A model generated the notes under the pieces. That model made no database searches. It was not told the DNA's origin and was given only the letters and a program-made list of their open reading frames with translations. A stretch of DNA of 64,000 bases from Nocardia exalbida NBRC 100660 (GTDB lineage: Bacteria; Actinomycetota; Actinomycetes; Mycobacteriales; Mycobacteriaceae): positions 62,001 to 126,000 of the forward strand of contig NZ_BAFZ01000089.1 of the NCBI RefSeq assembly GCF_000308575.1, read 5' to 3'. The stretch's first letter is position 1; each line of letters begins with the position of its first letter. The position numbers and the translations under genes were made by a program. Positions 1-8,503 of the stretch are shown in pieces.

Positions 1-2692
1 CAGCGCCCGGTCCTCTTCGGAGATCCTCACGCTGGAACCGGAGGAGGCCGGCGCCTCGGATCGCGTCCTGGCCGCCCTGCGCGCCGCTCACGAGCGGCCC
101 GGCGTGACGCGCGGCAGGCTCGTCGTGGTGTCCGGCGCCGAGCTGGACGCGGTGCCCAACGCCTACGGGCTCGCCCTCGTCGCGAAGGCGGTCGGCGAAC
201 TGGTGGTCGGCGAGGAGGACGACGCCACGGCGGCCGACGTGCGCGCGGTGGTGGTCACCGAACAAGCGTTCTGCCTGCCGATCGACACATTCGCGCATCC
301 CGCGCAGGCCGCGCTCACCGGCGCCCGGCGCACACTGCGCAACGAGCAACCCGCGGTGCACTGGCGGTTGGTCGACACCGAACCGGCCACGCGCGCCGCG
401 GACATCGTCGAGCAGGTGCTCGGCGACGGACGCGCCGACGAGGTCGCGTTGCGCGCCGGCGCGTGCTGGGCGCTGCACCTGCGCAAATCCCTGCGCGAGC
501 ACTTGGCGGTCTGGGACGAGGCCGCGCCGCTGACCGACCCGGAAAGCTCGTTCCGCTTGGAGATTTCGCGCTCGCGGCTGCTGTCGGATCTGGCGTGGCG
601 CGCGGTCGACCGGGTGGCGCCGGGCCCCGGCGAGGTCGAGATCCGGATGGACGCGGTGGGTCTCAACTACAAGGACGCGCTCAAGGCGCTCGGGGTGCTC
701 ACCGAAAAGGAGCTGGCCGGAACCTACTTCGGCACCGAACTGGGCATGGACGGGTTCGGCGTGGTCGAGCGGGTCGGCCCGGGGGTGACCGAGGTCGCCG
801 TCGGTGACCAGATGTCGGTGTGCGCGAGGGACCTGGTCCGGCGGCACGTCACCCTCCGGCCGGACGAGGGCGCCACGATGCCCCTCGACTACCCGGACAC
901 GGTGCTCGACCCGTGCCACTCCAGCTCGGTGCTGCCCTTCCTCACCGCCGAATTCGCCTTCGGCGACCTCGCGCACCTGCGACCGGGTGAGACGGTGCTG
1001 GTCCACGGCGCGGCGGGCGGCATGGGCATGGCCGCGGTCCAGGTGGCGGTGCGCCTCGGCGCGCGGGTGATCGCGACGGCGGGCTCGGACGAGCGCCGCG
1101 CGGTGGCCACGGCGGCGGGTGCGCACGAGGTGGTCAACTCGCGGTCGATCAGCTTCGTCGACGACGTGCTCGCGCTGACCGGCGGACGCGGCGTCGACGT
1201 GGTCTACAACTCCTCCCCCGGTGAGATCCTCCAGCAGAACCTGCGGGTGGCCGCCGAGTTCGGCCGGGTCGTCGAGATCGGCAAGGCCGACATCTACGGC
1301 GGCGGCGCGATCGACCTGCGCCCGTTCGACCGGAACCTGTCGTTCTTCGCCGTGGACATGGACCGCGCCCTGGCCGTGCGGCCCGAGTTGGTCCGCCGCG
1401 CGGCACGCCGGGCGATGGACGCCCTGAACGACGGCACCTACGACTACCTGCCCTACACCGCGTTCCCGCTCGCGTCGACCGCCGAGGCGTTCGAAACCGT
1501 GGTGCGGTCCAAGCAGATCGGCCGGGTCGTGCTCGATCTGCGCGAACCGGAACCGACCGTGCTGGCCAAACGACCGAGTCTGCCGATCGACGCGCAGGCC
1601 AGCTACCTGGTCACCGGCGGTTTCGGCGCGTTCGGCCTTGCCACCGCGCGCTGGCTGGTCCGCAACGGCGCGCGCCGTCTGGTGCTGGCCGGGCGCAGCG
1701 GTGCCACCACGGACGCGGCCCGCGCCGCGATCGCCGAATTCGGCGCCGCCGGTGCGGAAGTCGTCGAGGAACGCCTCGACATGTCCGACTACGACGCCGT
1801 CGCGGCGCTGGTCGAGCGCATCCAGGCGAGCGGGCGTCCGCTGCGCGGGGTGTTCCACGCGGCCGGTGTGGTGAACAACCTCGAGGTCCCGCAGATCACC
1901 GCAGAGTCGCTGGCGGAGATCTTCGGGCCCAAGGTCGCGGGCGCGGTCAACCTGGACACCGCCGTCACCGCCGCCGACATCGAACTCGACATGTTCGTGC
2001 TGTTCTCCTCGGCGAGCAGCATCGTCGGCATCTCGCCCCAATTCGGTTACGCGGCGGCCAATTCCGTGCTCGACATGATCGCCGCCGCCCGCCGCGCCCG
2101 TGGCGCCGCCGCGCTGGCGGTGAACTGGGGCTTCATGAGCGGTGGCGGCGGCATGGCCGACTACGAGGCGGTCAGCCGGTATGCGGAGATGACCGGCTAC
2201 CGCTCGGTGGACATGGACGTGGCCACCGATCTGCTCGGCGAGTGCCTGCGGCTGGACCTGCCGCAGATCGTGCTGTTCGACGTGGACTGGAGCCAGTGGG
2301 CACTGGCCCATCGCCCGTCCACCCGCACGCCGCGTTTCGCCGACCAGGTCGCGGCCGCGGGCGGCGGCGCGTCGGGGGCGGGTGCGCTGCGGGCGGAAAT
2401 CCTCCAGCTGGGTCTGGAGCAGCGCGGCGAGGTGGTGGCCTACCTGCTCGCCGAACAGCTCGCCGCGGTGCTGGGCGTCGACGCCGACACGGTGGACCTC
2501 AATACCCCGCTGCCCGAACTCGGCATGGACTCGCTGATGGGCATGGAGTTCGGTGCCCGCGTGGTGCAGGTGCTCGGCACCCAGCTGTCGGTGCTCGCCG
2601 TGATCGGACTGACGTTGCGCGGGCTCGGCGCGCGGATTGCCGAGCAGATTGCCCAAGAAGAAGAGCGCGCGGCGAGGAGCGAGGACGAATGA
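1..2692 (+). CDS. Type I polyketide synthase, C-terminal part (ER-KR-ACP)
   Basis: The frame is open from base 2, so the gene is cut by the window edge; 896 residues are visible. After a KR structural subdomain (about nt 100-530) comes an enoylreductase with the NADPH motif HGAAGGMGMAAVQVA (near nt 1008). A ketoreductase follows with LVTGGFGAFG (near nt 1610), FHAAG, and the active-site pattern FGYAAAN with its Tyr at 2048-2050. The acyl carrier protein has LGMDSLMG, whose phosphopantetheine Ser is at 2531-2533. The order KS-AT-DH-ER-KR-ACP of fully reducing, MAS-like synthases is expected, but KS, AT and DH are outside the window. No thioesterase follows the ACP. The stop overlaps the next start (ATGA), which suggests that the downstream oxoamine synthase releases the chain. 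Confidence 0.93.
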   Translation, partial: SARSSSEILTLEPEEAGASDRVLAALRAAHERPGVTRGRLVVVSGAELDAVPNAYGLALVAKAVGELVVGEEDDATAADVRAVVVTEQAFCLPIDTFAHPAQAALTGARRTLRNEQPAVHWRLVDTEPATRAADIVEQVLGDGRADEVALRAGACWALHLRKSLREHLAVWDEAAPLTDPESSFRLEISRSRLLSDLAWRAVDRVAPGPGEVEIRMDAVGLNYKDALKALGVLTEKELAGTYFGTELGMDGFGVVERVGPGVTEVAVGDQMSVCARDLVRRHVTLRPDEGATMPLDYPDTVLDPCHSSSVLPFLTAEFAFGDLAHLRPGETVLVHGAAGGMGMAAVQVAVRLGARVIATAGSDERRAVATAAGAHEVVNSRSISFVDDVLALTGGRGVDVVYNSSPGEILQQNLRVAAEFGRVVEIGKADIYGGGAIDLRPFDRNLSFFAVDMDRALAVRPELVRRAARRAMDALNDGTYDYLPYTAFPLASTAEAFETVVRSKQIGRVVLDLREPEPTVLAKRPSLPIDAQASYLVTGGFGAFGLATARWLVRNGARRLVLAGRSGATTDAARAAIAEFGAAGAEVVEERLDMSDYDAVAALVERIQASGRPLRGVFHAAGVVNNLEVPQITAESLAEIFGPKVAGAVNLDTAVTAADIELDMFVLFSSASSIVGISPQFGYAAANSVLDMIAAARRARGAAALAVNWGFMSGGGGMADYEAVSRYAEMTGYRSVDMDVATDLLGECLRLDLPQIVLFDVDWSQWALAHRPSTRTPRFADQVAAAGGGASGAGALRAEILQLGLEQRGEVVAYLLAEQLAAVLGVDADTVDLNTPLPELGMDSLMGMEFGARVVQVLGTQLSVLAVIGLTLRGLGARIAEQIAQEEERAARSEDE

Positions 2693-4107
2693 CCGACAAC
2701 AACCCGAGGGAGCTGGCCCGGGCATTGCTGGCCAGGCACGCGAGCGGCGAGACCGGCGCCGCCGCGGCCGACGGCGCGCGGACCACGAACGGATCCGCCA
2801 CCGCGACCACCGCCAACGGCCACAGCGCACCGCGCGGGGTCGCCCACACGTCCTTCCGTGACCACCCCGGTGTGCTCGAGGCCGGGCAGCGGTTCGGGCG
2901 GTTCGACGCCTGGGTCGAACAGGTCGGTCTGGTCAACCCGTACTACTTGCCGCACGAGGGCGTCAGCGGTGCGGTGACCAGGATGGCCGACCGGGATGTG
3001 GTGAACTTCAGCAGCTTCGGCTACCTGGACCTGGCCGCCGACCCGGGGGTGCGGCAGGCCGCCAAGGACGCGATCGATCAGTACGGCACCTCCGCCGCCG
3101 CGGTCCGGATCGTGGCGGGCGAGCTGCCGATCTATCGTTCGCTGGAAGCCGAGATCGCCCGTGTCTACGACACCGAGGCAGCCCTGGTGACCGCCAGCGG
3201 CTACCTCACCAATGCCGCCGCGGTCGGATTCCTGCTCGGCAAGCGCGATCTCGCGGTCTGCGACGCGCTGATCCACCACAGCGTGGTCTCCGGCACGGAG
3301 TGGTCGCGCTGCAAGCGGGTTTCGTTCCGGCACAACGATCCCGAGTCGCTCGAGACGATCCTCAAGATGTCCCGGCGCAGCTTCGACCGGGCCATGGTGA
3401 TCATCGAGGGTCTCTACAGCATGGACGGCGACGTGGTCCGGCTGCCCGAGATCATCGAGGTGGCCCGGCGCTACGACTGCTCGATCATGATCGACGAAGC
3501 GCACTCGTTCGGCACGCTCGGCGCCACCGGGCACGGCGTGCGCGAGTTGTTCGACCTGCCCGGCGACGCCGTGGACGTCTGGATGGGCACCCTGTCCAAG
3601 GCGCTCGGCAGCGTCGGCGGTTACCTCGCGGGCAACCGGGAACTGGTCGACGGATTCAAGTACGTCGCGGGTGGATTGAGCATGTACACCGCCGCGCCCG
3701 CCCCCTCGGCCATCGGCGCCGCGCTGGCCGGGCTCGAGGTACTGCGCGACGAGCCGGAACGGGTGGCGCGGCTGCGGCACAACAGCGAGTACTTCCACCG
3801 CCGCGCAAAGGAATACGGGTTCGACATCGGCATGTCGGAGGATTCCCCGATCATCCCCGTGATGACCGGCGCCGACGAACCGGCCGTGCTGGCGGCACTC
3901 GCCATGCTGCAACGCGGCTTCAGCGTGAACGCCATCACCCACCCGGTCGTCCCGGCCGGGGAGGCAAGGCTGCGGTTCTTCGTCAACTGCAGGCACACCG
4001 AGCAGCACATGGACCAAGCGCTGGCCACGCTGCGCGAGGTGCTCGACGGACTCGCGGACACCGCGGGACAGCAATTCACTCTCGCCCATGAGGAGCAGCA
4101 CTCGTGA
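2689..4107 (+). CDS. PLP-dependent alpha-oxoamine synthase (KBL/SPT-like)
   Basis: This 472-residue fold-type I PLP enzyme belongs to the family of 5-aminolevulinate synthase, 2-amino-3-ketobutyrate CoA ligase and serine palmitoyltransferase. These enzymes condense an acyl thioester with an amino acid and release CO2. Visible motifs are HHSVVSGTEW, MIDEAHSFGTLG (cofactor Asp and His) and the Schiff-base Lys304 in GTLSKALGSVGG. About 55 N-terminal residues are Ala/Thr/Gly-rich and probably a linker. ATG 2689 is chosen because it overlaps the PKS stop by 4 bp. Position directly after the ACP suggests it takes the polyketide from the ACP and offloads it, as oxoamine synthases do in fumonisin-type pathways. 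The amino acid substrate cannot be read from sequence. Confidence 0.9.
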   Translation: MTDNNPRELARALLARHASGETGAAAADGARTTNGSATATTANGHSAPRGVAHTSFRDHPGVLEAGQRFGRFDAWVEQVGLVNPYYLPHEGVSGAVTRMADRDVVNFSSFGYLDLAADPGVRQAAKDAIDQYGTSAAAVRIVAGELPIYRSLEAEIARVYDTEAALVTASGYLTNAAAVGFLLGKRDLAVCDALIHHSVVSGTEWSRCKRVSFRHNDPESLETILKMSRRSFDRAMVIIEGLYSMDGDVVRLPEIIEVARRYDCSIMIDEAHSFGTLGATGHGVRELFDLPGDAVDVWMGTLSKALGSVGGYLAGNRELVDGFKYVAGGLSMYTAAPAPSAIGAALAGLEVLRDEPERVARLRHNSEYFHRRAKEYGFDIGMSEDSPIIPVMTGADEPAVLAALAMLQRGFSVNAITHPVVPAGEARLRFFVNCRHTEQHMDQALATLREVLDGLADTAGQQFTLAHEEQHS

Positions 4108-6116
4108 AAATTCCCATCAACCGATCCCTCCTCCGAAAAGCGGTGGTCCCCGGGGTGGCCCTGCTGCTCATGGGCTCGCTGTTCATTCCCGCGCGGTCGG
4201 CGCTGCTGCCCACCTACGACGAGGCGGGCGGCCCGATCGCGAGCAAGTTCGACTTCACCGCCATGCCGATCGCGCTGCCCAAGGGCCTGCCGACCGACCG
4301 CAAGATCCGCGAGCTGCGGGAGCCGTACAAGCACCTGTCGGCCTGGATCTCCTCGGTCGGCGCGGCGATCGCGATGAACGACTTCGACGGCAACCGGCTG
4401 GCCGACGACCTGTGCGTGGTCGATCCCCGTTCGGACACGGCCTTCCTCACCCCGACGCCGGACAGCAACACCGGCCGGTACGAACCGTTCGTCCTCGACC
4501 CCGCACCGCTGCCCGCCGACTCCTCCACCGTCCCGTCGGGCTGTATCCCGGGCGACTTCAACGGTGACGGCCGGATGGACGCGCTGGTGTCGTACTACGG
4601 CCGCACGCCGATCCTGTACCTGCAACGCGCCAACGCGACCCGGCTGGACGCCAAGGCATTCCGCCCGATCGACATCGTCGCATCCCCGAACACCCCGGAC
4701 GGGCACTACGAGGGCGAGCGCTGGATCACCGCGGCGGTGTCGGTCTCCGACTTCGACGGTGACGGCAAGCCGGACATCTACCTGGGCCAGTACTTCAACG
4801 ACATGGACGTGCTCTCCAAGGAGGGCCAGCTCGCGCTGTGGATGACCGACTCGCTGTCCAACGCGCGCAACGGCGGCAAGGATCGAATCTTCACGCTGAC
4901 CTCCGCCGCGTCGGGCAACGAACCGACCGCCGACTACCGCGAGGTGGCCAACCCGTTCCCGATCGGCATGGACACCGGATGGGCGCTGGCCGCCGCCGCC
5001 TCCGACCTGAACGGCGATCAGCTGCCGGAGCTGTACGTGGCCAACGACTTCGGGCGCGACCGCCTGTTCGTCAACCAGTCGACACCGGGCCGGATCCGCT
5101 TCGGTTTCGCCGAGGGCGAGCGCGGCATCACCGAGCCGAAGTCGTATGTGATGGGTCATGATTCGGACAAGGGCATGGCCGCGGACTTCGGCGACCTGAA
5201 CGGCGACGGCATGCCGGACCTGTTCGTCAGCAACATCGCCGTGCGCTTCGCGCTGATGGAGGGCCACTTCGCCTTCTACAACACCGCAAAGGACACCGCC
5301 GACGCGGCGCGTCAGCTCGCCGAGGGCGTCGCCCCGTTCAAGAATCGCGCCACCGACGTCGGACTGGCCTGGGAGACCTGGGGCTGGGACGCCAAGATCG
5401 ACGACTTCGACAACGACGGTCGCAACGAGGTGGTCCAGGCCACCGGCATGATCAAGGGCGACACCAACCGGTGGCCGCAGATCCAGGAACTCGGCACCAT
5501 GAACGACAACCTGACCAAGTACCCGTGGTCCTGGCCGATCATCGGCGCGGACGCCGATCTGGCGGGCAGCAATCCGGTCGGCTTCTTCAGCCGCGGCGAC
5601 GACGGCAAATTCGCCAACCTGACCCATGCCCTCGGCATGGACACCCCCGTCCCCTCCCGCGGCATCGCCGTGGGCGACACCTCGGGCAACGGCGCACTGA
5701 GCTTCGCCGTCGCGCGCCAATGGGGTGATCCGACGTTCTACCACAACAACAAGGCGGCCAACGGCCGGTTCCTCGGCCTGAAGCTGTTCAAGCAGGCCTG
5801 GGACGCCACCGCGACCACGAACACCATCGCCGGTCTTCCCACGCAGGGCGTTCCCGCGGTGGACGCCCAGGTCGAGGTCCGCACGGCGGACGGCCGGTTG
5901 CTCACCAGCCACCTCGACGGCGGCAGCGGGCACACCGGCAAGCGGGCCACCGAGGTGCACATCGGCCTCGGCGACGTCGACCCCGCCGCCCCGCTGAACG
6001 TCGTGCTCCGCTGGCGGGAGACCAACGGCACCCCGCACGACCAAACCCTCCAGCTCGCGCCGGGCTGGCACACCGTGAACCTCGCCTCGGACGCGCAGGA
6101 GGTCAAGCAGCGATGA
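4104..6116 (+). CDS. UnbV-like FG-GAP/VCBS repeat protein with ASPIC domain
   Basis: The 670-residue product starts with a basic N-terminus and one hydrophobic segment (about residues 10-30), a signal peptide or anchor, so most of it is probably outside the membrane. At least six calcium-loop FG-GAP repeats are visible, for example GDFNGDGRMDA (about residue 150), SDFDGDGKPD (215), GDLNGDGMPD (362) and DDFDNDGRNE (433). From about residue 586 the C-terminus (VDAQVEVRT, HIGLGDVD, VLRWRETNG) is an ASPIC/UnbV domain. Proteins of this build are the E4/UnbV members of enediyne clusters, where their biochemical role is unclear. GTG 4104 overlaps the preceding stop by 4 bp. I infer co-translation with its neighbours. 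Confidence 0.88.
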   Translation: MKIPINRSLLRKAVVPGVALLLMGSLFIPARSALLPTYDEAGGPIASKFDFTAMPIALPKGLPTDRKIRELREPYKHLSAWISSVGAAIAMNDFDGNRLADDLCVVDPRSDTAFLTPTPDSNTGRYEPFVLDPAPLPADSSTVPSGCIPGDFNGDGRMDALVSYYGRTPILYLQRANATRLDAKAFRPIDIVASPNTPDGHYEGERWITAAVSVSDFDGDGKPDIYLGQYFNDMDVLSKEGQLALWMTDSLSNARNGGKDRIFTLTSAASGNEPTADYREVANPFPIGMDTGWALAAAASDLNGDQLPELYVANDFGRDRLFVNQSTPGRIRFGFAEGERGITEPKSYVMGHDSDKGMAADFGDLNGDGMPDLFVSNIAVRFALMEGHFAFYNTAKDTADAARQLAEGVAPFKNRATDVGLAWETWGWDAKIDDFDNDGRNEVVQATGMIKGDTNRWPQIQELGTMNDNLTKYPWSWPIIGADADLAGSNPVGFFSRGDDGKFANLTHALGMDTPVPSRGIAVGDTSGNGALSFAVARQWGDPTFYHNNKAANGRFLGLKLFKQAWDATATTNTIAGLPTQGVPAVDAQVEVRTADGRLLTSHLDGGSGHTGKRATEVHIGLGDVDPAAPLNVVLRWRETNGTPHDQTLQLAPGWHTVNLASDAQEVKQR

Positions 6117-7336
6117 GCGACAACGACAAGAAGGATCCGGGCGAGGCGAAAGCCGCGTCGAACGGTCATCACGAAACCCCGGCGGCCGACGGCAACGGCA
6201 GCGCCGCCCACGGCGGTCCCGAGGGCAACGGCGTGGCCACGGAGAACAATCCGGCCGCCGCGGCGGGTCACGGCAACGGGACCAGCGTCACGGCAGCCGA
6301 GCGCATCTCGGCCGTGCAGCGCTCGGGCACCGAGTTCGCCAAGGAATGGGTGGAGAAGCCCGCGGCGACCAAAGACCCCCGCTACCTGGCACTGCGCAAC
6401 TTCGCCATCTCGATCACGATCTTCAACCTGATCGGATTCCCGCTGCTCGGCTTCGAGCAACCGTTCCTCTGGCCGTTCGTCGCGCTGGCCACCGCGTACT
6501 CCACCGAGATCGGGCTGGAAGTCCTCGCGGCATGGGCGTACAAGCGGCCGCCCGCCTTCCGGGGCCGTGGGCCGCGTGGGCTGTTCGAGTTCCTGCTGCC
6601 CGCGCACATCACCGGTCTGGCGTTCAACTTCCTGACCTTCGCGCACGACAAGCTGTGGCCGGTGGTCTTCGGCATCGTCGTCGCGGTCGGTACCAAGTGG
6701 GTGTTGCGCGCCAAGATCAACGGCAAGATGCGCCACTTCATGAACCCGTCGAACTTCGGTGTCGTGGTGTGCTTCCTGGTGTTCCCGATGATCGCGGTGG
6801 CGCCGCCGTACCACTTCACCGAATACATCACCGGCCCGGCGGACGCGCTCATCGTGCTCGGCCTGCTGATGACCGGCACCATGCTCAACGCCAAGCTGAC
6901 GCTGAAGATGCCGCTGATCATGGCGTGGGTGGGCGCGTTCGCGTTGCAGGCCGTCGTGCGCGGGCTCATCGAACCGAACATCTCGATCCTGGGCGGTCTG
7001 AGCGTGATGACCGGCCTGGCGTTCGTGCTGTTCACCAATTACATGGTCACCGACCCGGGTACCACGCCGTCGGGCAAGAAGCAGCAGATCGTGTTCGGCG
7101 CCTCGGTCGGCATCATGTACGGCGTGGTCACGGCGCTGCACATCTCCTACGGCCTGTTCATCGCGCTGGTCGTCGTCTGCGGCGCTCGCGGCGTCTACTG
7201 GTGGGTGCGCGGCTTCGCCGAGTGGTGGGGCGGGCGCGACGCGACGCCGGCCGTGGAGCAGCCCGTGGTGGCCGACGACCTGGATGCCGACATCACACGC
7301 GAACCCGAGCCCGCGAAGGAGGCGGCCCGCTCCTGA
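6113..7336 (+). CDS. UnbU-like RnfD/NqrB-related membrane protein
   Basis: The 407-residue product has about 90 hydrophilic, Gly/Ala/Asn-rich N-terminal residues, then roughly nine to ten membrane segments. RnfD/NqrB-type landmarks are HFMNPSNFGVVV and NYMVTDPGTTPSG, matching the conserved NP and TDP-T-P loops of that family; Rnf and Nqr subunits carry flavin and move electrons or ions. The E5/UnbU proteins of enediyne clusters have the same relation to RnfD. ATG 6113 overlaps the UnbV stop by 4 bp. Its position between UnbV and UnbL matches the enediyne accessory cassette although the PKS is not an enediyne PKS. Electron transfer to a membrane-side modification step is possible but unproven. 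Confidence 0.87.
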   Translation: MSDNDKKDPGEAKAASNGHHETPAADGNGSAAHGGPEGNGVATENNPAAAAGHGNGTSVTAAERISAVQRSGTEFAKEWVEKPAATKDPRYLALRNFAISITIFNLIGFPLLGFEQPFLWPFVALATAYSTEIGLEVLAAWAYKRPPAFRGRGPRGLFEFLLPAHITGLAFNFLTFAHDKLWPVVFGIVVAVGTKWVLRAKINGKMRHFMNPSNFGVVVCFLVFPMIAVAPPYHFTEYITGPADALIVLGLLMTGTMLNAKLTLKMPLIMAWVGAFALQAVVRGLIEPNISILGGLSVMTGLAFVLFTNYMVTDPGTTPSGKKQQIVFGASVGIMYGVVTALHISYGLFIALVVVCGARGVYWWVRGFAEWWGGRDATPAVEQPVVADDLDADITREPEPAKEAARS

Positions 7337-7500
7337 CCGGCAGCGCCGAGCCGCGCCGCGTGCTCGGCGCTTTCACCATCGGTGTCACCGTGGTCACCAC
7401 GGCCGCACGGCATGACCGCCGACGCGTTCACGTCCGTCTCGCCGAATCCCCCGCCGATCCTGGCGCGCGTCGCCCACACGGCGCTCCCGGACCGGGCCCA
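7337..7500 (+). pseudogene. Flavin reductase remnant (frameshifted)
   Basis: Between UnbU and UnbL two reading frames carry adjoining pieces of a flavin reductase (FMN-binding split-barrel) N-terminal half. Frame 1 reads RRVLGAFTIGVTVVTT (about 7357-7404). The next frame then reads PHGMTADAFTSVSPNPPP (about 7406-7460) and ILARVAHTA. In intact proteins these run together as GVTVVT...PHGMTANAFTSVSLDPP. The break is therefore a short frameshift or deletion, and the rest of the gene is missing before the UnbL start. Enediyne clusters often carry a flavin reductase (E6), so this may be the lost member of the same set. The match is from memory of the family, not from a search. Confidence 0.72.
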
Positions 7501-7530
7501 AGACTCCTCCCCGACGATCGGAGAACCCCC

Positions 7531-8493
7531 ATGCCCTCGCCGTTGGGTCCGCTGCGCGCGGCCCTCTTCGTCCCCAGTCCGGCCAGTGTCCGCACGGTGC
7601 TCAGCGGATTCGAGCAGCCCGACCAGCACACCGCGCTGGAACTCGAGCAGGTGACCATGCACCTGGTCGGCGGCATCGACTCCGCGGTCCGCAGCTCGGA
7701 CAACGACGAACTGATCGCCGCGCTGCTCCAGGTGCCGCCGAAGTACCGCGGGTTCGCCTACGAAGGCGCGGCGGTCGGCCTGACCGCGATCGACTCGCTG
7801 TCGCCCGGCCGGCGCGCGGCCGATCTGATCGACGGCCCGGCCGGTGACTACGCCCTCACCATGTACGTGGGTGTCGGCCTCGCGATGGCGAAGATCCCGA
7901 AACTCCGCTGGAAGAAGCTGTTTCCGCAGCACCCGCTGTTCCGCTGGCTGGCCATCGACGGGTACGGCTTCTACAAGGCGTTCTTTCGGATGCAGCGCTA
8001 TGTGCGGGACAAGCACGTCGAGACCCGCTACCCCGGCTGGCTCGGTGACCGGGACAACTTGAAGCGCATCGCCGATCAGGGCATGGGCCGCGCGCTGTGG
8101 TTCATCGGCGGCGGCAATCCGGCCGGTGTCGTGCGCCTGATCGGCGAGTTCGACCCGAAGCGGCACGCCGATCTGTGGAGCGGCGTCGGCATCGCCGTCA
8201 CGTTCGCGGGCGGTGTGGAACCGGCTGCCATGGAGGAACTCTGGGATGTGGCCGGTGAGTTCCGGCCGCAGCTGTCGCTGGGCTCGGCCATGGTCGCGCG
8301 CATCCGGCAGCAGACCAACAGCGTCAACGAGCACAGCGAGGCGGCGGCGCAGGTCTTCTGCGGCACCAGCGTCGCGAAGACCGACGCGCTGATCGAGAGT
8401 TCGCTCGACGACCTCCCCGACGACGGCACCTCCGGCACCTATCTGCTGTGGCGGGATCGGATCGCCGATATCGTCACCGCGAGCCGAGCCTGA
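7531..8493 (+). CDS. UnbL-like DUF1702 family protein
   Basis: The 320-residue protein matches the DUF1702 family, the E3/UnbL proteins of enediyne clusters. The family pattern is clear: PPKYRGFAYEGAAVG near residue 70, then WLAIDGYGFYKAFF, DQGMGRALWFIGGG, and DLWSGVGIAVTFAGG. Length is the family norm. No catalytic residues are established for the family and no membrane segment is evident. ATG 7531 is preceded by GGAGAA (7520-7525) at suitable spacing, while the same frame upstream encodes the decayed flavin reductase, so the longer open frame is not used. It is separated from the KDSR-like gene by only 10 bp and belongs to the same operon. Confidence 0.88.
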   Translation: MPSPLGPLRAALFVPSPASVRTVLSGFEQPDQHTALELEQVTMHLVGGIDSAVRSSDNDELIAALLQVPPKYRGFAYEGAAVGLTAIDSLSPGRRAADLIDGPAGDYALTMYVGVGLAMAKIPKLRWKKLFPQHPLFRWLAIDGYGFYKAFFRMQRYVRDKHVETRYPGWLGDRDNLKRIADQGMGRALWFIGGGNPAGVVRLIGEFDPKRHADLWSGVGIAVTFAGGVEPAAMEELWDVAGEFRPQLSLGSAMVARIRQQTNSVNEHSEAAAQVFCGTSVAKTDALIESSLDDLPDDGTSGTYLLWRDRIADIVTASRA

Positions 8494-8503
8494 GGGTCAC
8501 GGG

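Noticed and set aside
3621..6071. 816-codon open frame on the minus strand
   Set aside because: It is antisense to the oxoamine synthase and UnbV genes, has no family motif and is full of Arg/Gly/Val runs typical of shadow frames.
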